Origin: Candidatus Eiseniibacteriota bacterium
Lineage (GTDB): Bacteria > Eisenbacteria > RBG-16-71-46 > CAIMUX01 > WJJG01
DNA: 64,000 nucleotides
NCBI GenBank assembly: GCA_023129715.1
Contig: JAGMBO010000082.1
Span: forward strand, 1 to 64,000
Direction of reading: 5' to 3'
Of this stretch, positions 61,268 to 64,000 are shown in pieces. Every line of letters starts with the position of its first letter. Within the stretch, counting starts at the first letter, position 1. A program made the translations under genes and the position numbers. Under the pieces are notes generated by a model, which saw nothing but the letters and a program-made list of their open reading frames with translations, had not been told where the DNA came from and searched no databases.

Positions 61268-61855
61268 CTACTCATCGAGTTCCACGTTCCAGTACTTCTC
61301 AGAGACAAACTGCTCCCAAGATGCGCGGCGCTTGGCAACCGGGATCGAAATGCAGGGACTCCAGTGGGGTTCGCGGGGACTGACCCGCAGGCGGAGCCTG
61401 GCATCGCTCAGTGTCCGGCTCGCCTTGCGGCGATTGCAGCGCAGACAGGCAAGCACGCAGTTCTTCCAGGTCGAACGCCCGCCCATCGATCGCGGAACGA
61501 CATGGTCGACGGTCAACTCGGCCACCGGCGGCCGTGCCCCACAGTACTGGCAGCGATAGCGATCGCGCTTGTAGATGTTGCGCCGCGAAAAAGGCACTCG
61601 GTGGTGGGGAATCGCATCGTAGCGCGTCAGAATGATCACTTCAGGAATGCGGATGCTGAGGCGCACGGTCCGGATGCAGGGTTCGCCGCGCGCCACGCTC
61701 AGCGATGTCCAGGAGTCGAAGTCGTGGATCGAGCAGTCCTGGTGATCGAGCGCCTTGGCTGCCTCGCGAAAGACGAGGCAGATCGCATCGCGGACGGTGG
61801 TCGTCCCGATGGGATACCAACCTCGGTTGAGGACCAGCGCTGGACTGTTCAACAT
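61268..61855 (-). CDS. HNH endonuclease
   Basis: ATG 61855 behind GGGGAGAA starts the family N-terminus LNSPALVLNRGWYPIGTTTV; a longer frame running through the repeat DNA is rejected. The 195-residue protein has the HNH site: CQYCG, LTVDHVVPRSMGG, WKNCVLACLRCNRRK. Stand-alone HNH proteins of this type are common in FCB, Planctomycetes and cyanobacteria with unknown targets. Converges with uvrA, five bases apart. Confidence 0.92.
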   Translation of the reverse strand: MLNSPALVLNRGWYPIGTTTVRDAICLVFREAAKALDHQDCSIHDFDSWTSLSVARGEPCIRTVRLSIRIPEVIILTRYDAIPHHRVPFSRRNIYKRDRYRCQYCGARPPVAELTVDHVVPRSMGGRSTWKNCVLACLRCNRRKASRTLSDARLRLRVSPREPHWSPCISIPVAKRRASWEQFVSEKYWNVELDE

Positions 61856-61969
61856 GATCCGTCTTCTCCCCTGCGCACGCCAGTATAGCACAGCAAAACC
61901 CCAGGAAAGGCGGAAGTCGCGGTAGCGGCGACGGCGGGTGATCGATCCGCGTTCACACCGCCCCACCTC

Positions 61970-62145
61970 GCACCCTCGCGCCCTCGCCCCATGTCGCGCC
62001 CTCGCACCCTCGCACCCTCGCGCCCTCGCGCCCTCGCCCCATGTCGCGCCCTCGCACCCTCGCGCCCTTGCGCCCTCGCCCCACGTCGCGCCCTCGCACC
62101 CTCGCGCCCTTGCGCCCTCGCCCCACGTCGCGCCCTCGCGCCGCA
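61970..62145. repeat. GC-rich minisatellite, 42-bp higher-order unit
   Basis: Blocks of gccctcgcaccctcgcgccc with a marker ccccaygtcgcg recur four times; internal 8-9-bp subrepeats give a 42-bp higher-order period. It is between divergent HNH and permease genes, in DNA with no recognised gene. Confidence 0.85.
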
Positions 62146-62331
62146 CAGCGCGCCGGGGTTGCGCACAGGTCGTCGTGCCCTGGGGGATGCGGCGATGGCC
62201 TGCGAGCCGCGCCGGCTCCGCCACGCCAGCCCCACGGGGATGGGGTTGCCTACCCTCGGGGGAGAGCGTATTCTGCATCGTCGGGCCGGGTAGTGGCGGG
62301 GGCGCCCCGGCCGGCACTGGCGCGGAGAGGC

Positions 62332-62462
62332 TGGGCCGGAGCACGGGACCGAGGGTGGAGCAAGGAGCCGAGGCCGGAGCACGGAACCGAGGCCGGAGCA
62401 CGGAGCCCGGGCCAGAACCGAAGCCAGAGCGCGGAACCCAGGCTGGAGCAAGGAGCCCGAGC
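62332..62462. repeat. 19-bp minisatellite ending in a Shine-Dalgarno
   Basis: Units like gccggagcacggaaccgag repeat about six to seven times with drift. The last units read ggctggagcaaggagcc, whose AAGGAG is the ribosome-binding site of the permease GTG at 62464. Confidence 0.85.
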
Positions 62463-62463
62463 G

Positions 62464-64000
62464 GTGTACTTCCTCGTCGACTTCGTGCGCGAGACGATCG
62501 CCTTCTACATCCGCATCGCTCCCTATCTCCTGATGGGCTTCTTCCTGGCCGGGGCACTACGAATCCTCGTGCCGGCGCGCTGGCTCGCGGCGACCTTCGG
62601 CAAGGCCAACCTGCGTTCCGTGGTGCTCGCCTCGCTGGCGGGCGTGCCGCTGCCACTCTGCTCCTGCTCGGTCCTGCCGACCGCGGTCGCCCTGCGCCGC
62701 AGCGGAGCGAGTAAGGGGGCGACCGTCTCCTTCCTGATCTCAACGCCCGAGACCGGCGTCGACTCGATCAGCATTACCTACGCGCTTCTCGATCCGCTGA
62801 TGACCGTTGTGCGGCCGATCGCCGCCTTCGTCACCGCCGTCGTCGCCGGCGTGGCCGTCAACCACACCGAATCGCGCCGGCCATCCGAGTCCGCCGAGCC
62901 CGCGGGTCCAAGGCCCCCCGAGGTTGCCGCTTTCCCCCCCTCCCCCTGGCGCCGGCCGGGGCGGATGCTGCGCGAGATCATCGATGTCGCCTACGTCGAC
63001 CTGCTCGACGACATCAGTCCCTACCTGTTCATTGGGATGATCCTCACCGGATTGATTGCGGCGGTGGTCCCCGTCGGCGCCCTGGACACGCCGCTGCTGA
63101 GTGGACTGCCCTCGATGCTGCTCATGCTGGTGATCGGGATCCCGCTGTACGTCTGCGCCACCGGTTCGACGCCGATCGTCGCCGCCCTGATCATGAAGGG
63201 CCTCAATCCGGGCGCCGCGCTCGTCTTTCTGCTCGCCGGGCCGGCGACGAATGCCGCCGGGGTAGCCGTGCTGCAGAAGGTGCTCGGCCGGCGGGCGGTG
63301 GTGACCTACTTGCTGGCGATCGCCCTGGTCAGTCTCCTGGCCGGTCTGCTGATCAACAGCATCTACGCTTCGAGCGGCATCGACGCGGCGGCCGTCGTGG
63401 GAAGCAGTGCCGAGATCGTCCCCGCCTGGATCCAGATCCTCGCCGGCCTGGTTCTACTGGCGCTCCTCTGGCGCAGTTTCATCCGGATCGGCTTGCTAGG
63501 AACCTGGCGCGAGCGCCTGCGCAAGCTCGGCCGACCCCTGCGGATCGATCTCACCGGGCGCGCCGCCCGCGCGATCGTCACGCTCGGGATTCTGCTGCTC
63601 TACCTGCTGACCGGTTGCGCGGTCGTCAATCCGGGCGAGGTCGGCTGGGTGCTCAGCTTCGGCCGGGTCACGCGCACGGTCACCGAAGCGGGCCTCGTAT
63701 TCCACTGGCCCTACCCCTTCGCCACCTTCACCAAGGAACAGCCGCTGCGCATCCGCTCGATCGATCGCGGCTTCCGTCCCGGCGAGACCGCCTCGACGAC
63801 CTTCAGTGCCTACCGCGGCGGCCCGACCGCGCGAACCCTGGCCAAGGAAGCCGAGGTGGCGACGGGAGAGGAGACGCTGCTGTCGATCCGCTACAGCATC
63901 CAATACCGCATCGCGGATCCCTACATCGTTCGCTTTGGGATCGACGACGCCGACCAACTGGTAACCGCCTTCAGTGAGTTCGCCCTGCGCCGGGTGATGA
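62464..64000 (+). CDS. SO_0444-type permease fused to SPFH (HflK-like) domain, partial
   Basis: GTG 62464 follows AAGGAG with eight bases spacing; the frame is open to the right edge (512 codons visible). Residues 1-365 are a DUF318/UPF0718 permease of eight to ten helices with VPLPLCSCSVLPTAVALRRSGASKGA (conserved CxC), LIGIPLYVCATGSTPIVAALIMKGLNPG and LLAGPATNAAG, the family proposed to export Cu/Zn or arsenicals. After another helix (LGILLLYLLTGCAVV), an SPFH domain begins: NPGEVGWVLSFGRV, GLVFHWPYPF, SIRYSIQYRIADP. It continues beyond the window. Similar HflK-like proteins are usually separate genes. Confidence 0.85.
   Translation, partial: MYFLVDFVRETIAFYIRIAPYLLMGFFLAGALRILVPARWLAATFGKANLRSVVLASLAGVPLPLCSCSVLPTAVALRRSGASKGATVSFLISTPETGVDSISITYALLDPLMTVVRPIAAFVTAVVAGVAVNHTESRRPSESAEPAGPRPPEVAAFPPSPWRRPGRMLREIIDVAYVDLLDDISPYLFIGMILTGLIAAVVPVGALDTPLLSGLPSMLLMLVIGIPLYVCATGSTPIVAALIMKGLNPGAALVFLLAGPATNAAGVAVLQKVLGRRAVVTYLLAIALVSLLAGLLINSIYASSGIDAAAVVGSSAEIVPAWIQILAGLVLLALLWRSFIRIGLLGTWRERLRKLGRPLRIDLTGRAARAIVTLGILLLYLLTGCAVVNPGEVGWVLSFGRVTRTVTEAGLVFHWPYPFATFTKEQPLRIRSIDRGFRPGETASTTFSAYRGGPTARTLAKEAEVATGEETLLSIRYSIQYRIADPYIVRFGIDDADQLVTAFSEFALRRVM

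Noticed and set aside
61970-62145. CRISPR array or rho-independent terminator cluster
   Set aside because: Contiguous GC-rich subrepeats without spacers or stem symmetry.
1-64000. tRNA or rRNA genes
   Set aside because: Scanned by eye for T-loop (GGTTCGA-type) and acceptor pairing; the few hits, such as near 33535, fall inside coding sequence and do not fold as tRNA.

Overview
The window is GC-rich bacterial chromosome (about two-thirds G+C by eye) with compact, mostly overlapping gene strings. The secreted proteins have a didermal, FCB-type style. Parallel beta-helix lipoproteins carry a 'PDG.GD.PTIQ.AID' N-terminal motif, FlgD-like Ig tails end secreted proteins (2873-3193; C-terminus of 17415-19286), and there are outer-membrane barrels and an LpxL-type acyltransferase. 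I read this as a FCB-superphylum bacterium, possibly Candidatus Eisenbacteria or a relative. That is an inference from family style; no rRNA, tRNA or ribosomal gene is present to test it.

Left accessory region (1-7943). The right end of an IS66 element interrupts a secreted beta-propeller gene. Two paralogous beta-helix proteins face each other. Two about 285-bp decayed repeats plus a third partial copy separate a FlgD-tail fragment and beta-helix gene from an AbiEi/AbiEii type IV toxin-antitoxin pair. A thioredoxin-fold (DUF255) gene is cut off beside an integrase-core fragment.

Redox and iron block (7944-23312). An octaheme HAO-like cytochrome c is followed by a seven-gene minus-strand string: perR-like regulator, peroxiredoxin, ferritin, rubredoxin, iorA, iorB and an NDH-2 dehydrogenase. 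A palindrome lies in front of the regulator. Next come a frameshifted TlpA-like lipoprotein gene, a secreted endonuclease/exonuclease/phosphatase protein, and dtxR-feoA-feoB (iron uptake) under a 20-bp palindrome.

Plus-strand housekeeping string (23648-31782): VTT/TVP38 membrane protein, LpxL-like acyltransferase, class I fructose-bisphosphate aldolase, M20C dipeptidase, ClC chloride transporter with CBS and TrkA-C domains, class V aminotransferase. A base-composition outlier island follows (31964-33285: methyltransferase, gamma-glutamylcyclotransferase, LGFLGFLG micro-protein), then a GT39-like membrane protein.

Minus-strand string 44174-35772: GAF protein, queE, queC, queD, a GlcD-GlcE fusion, glcF and a UPF0045 protein; preQ0 synthesis followed by glycolate oxidation. 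The divergent plus-strand string 44509-50461 encodes a BamA/TamA-like barrel protein, DUF4390 protein, NtrY-like kinase, NtrC-like regulator and a small barrel protein. Further right are a THEP1-like NTPase, trehalose-phosphatase, large membrane proteins, a sulfatase-fold lipoprotein, UvrA, an HNH nuclease and, running off the edge, an SO_0444-type permease fused to an SPFH (HflK-like) domain.

The most striking window-wide feature is the number of unrelated short tandem repeats. Inside genes the period is a multiple of three and the repeat forms a linker or tail. Three arrays outside genes end in the Shine-Dalgarno sequence of the next gene.
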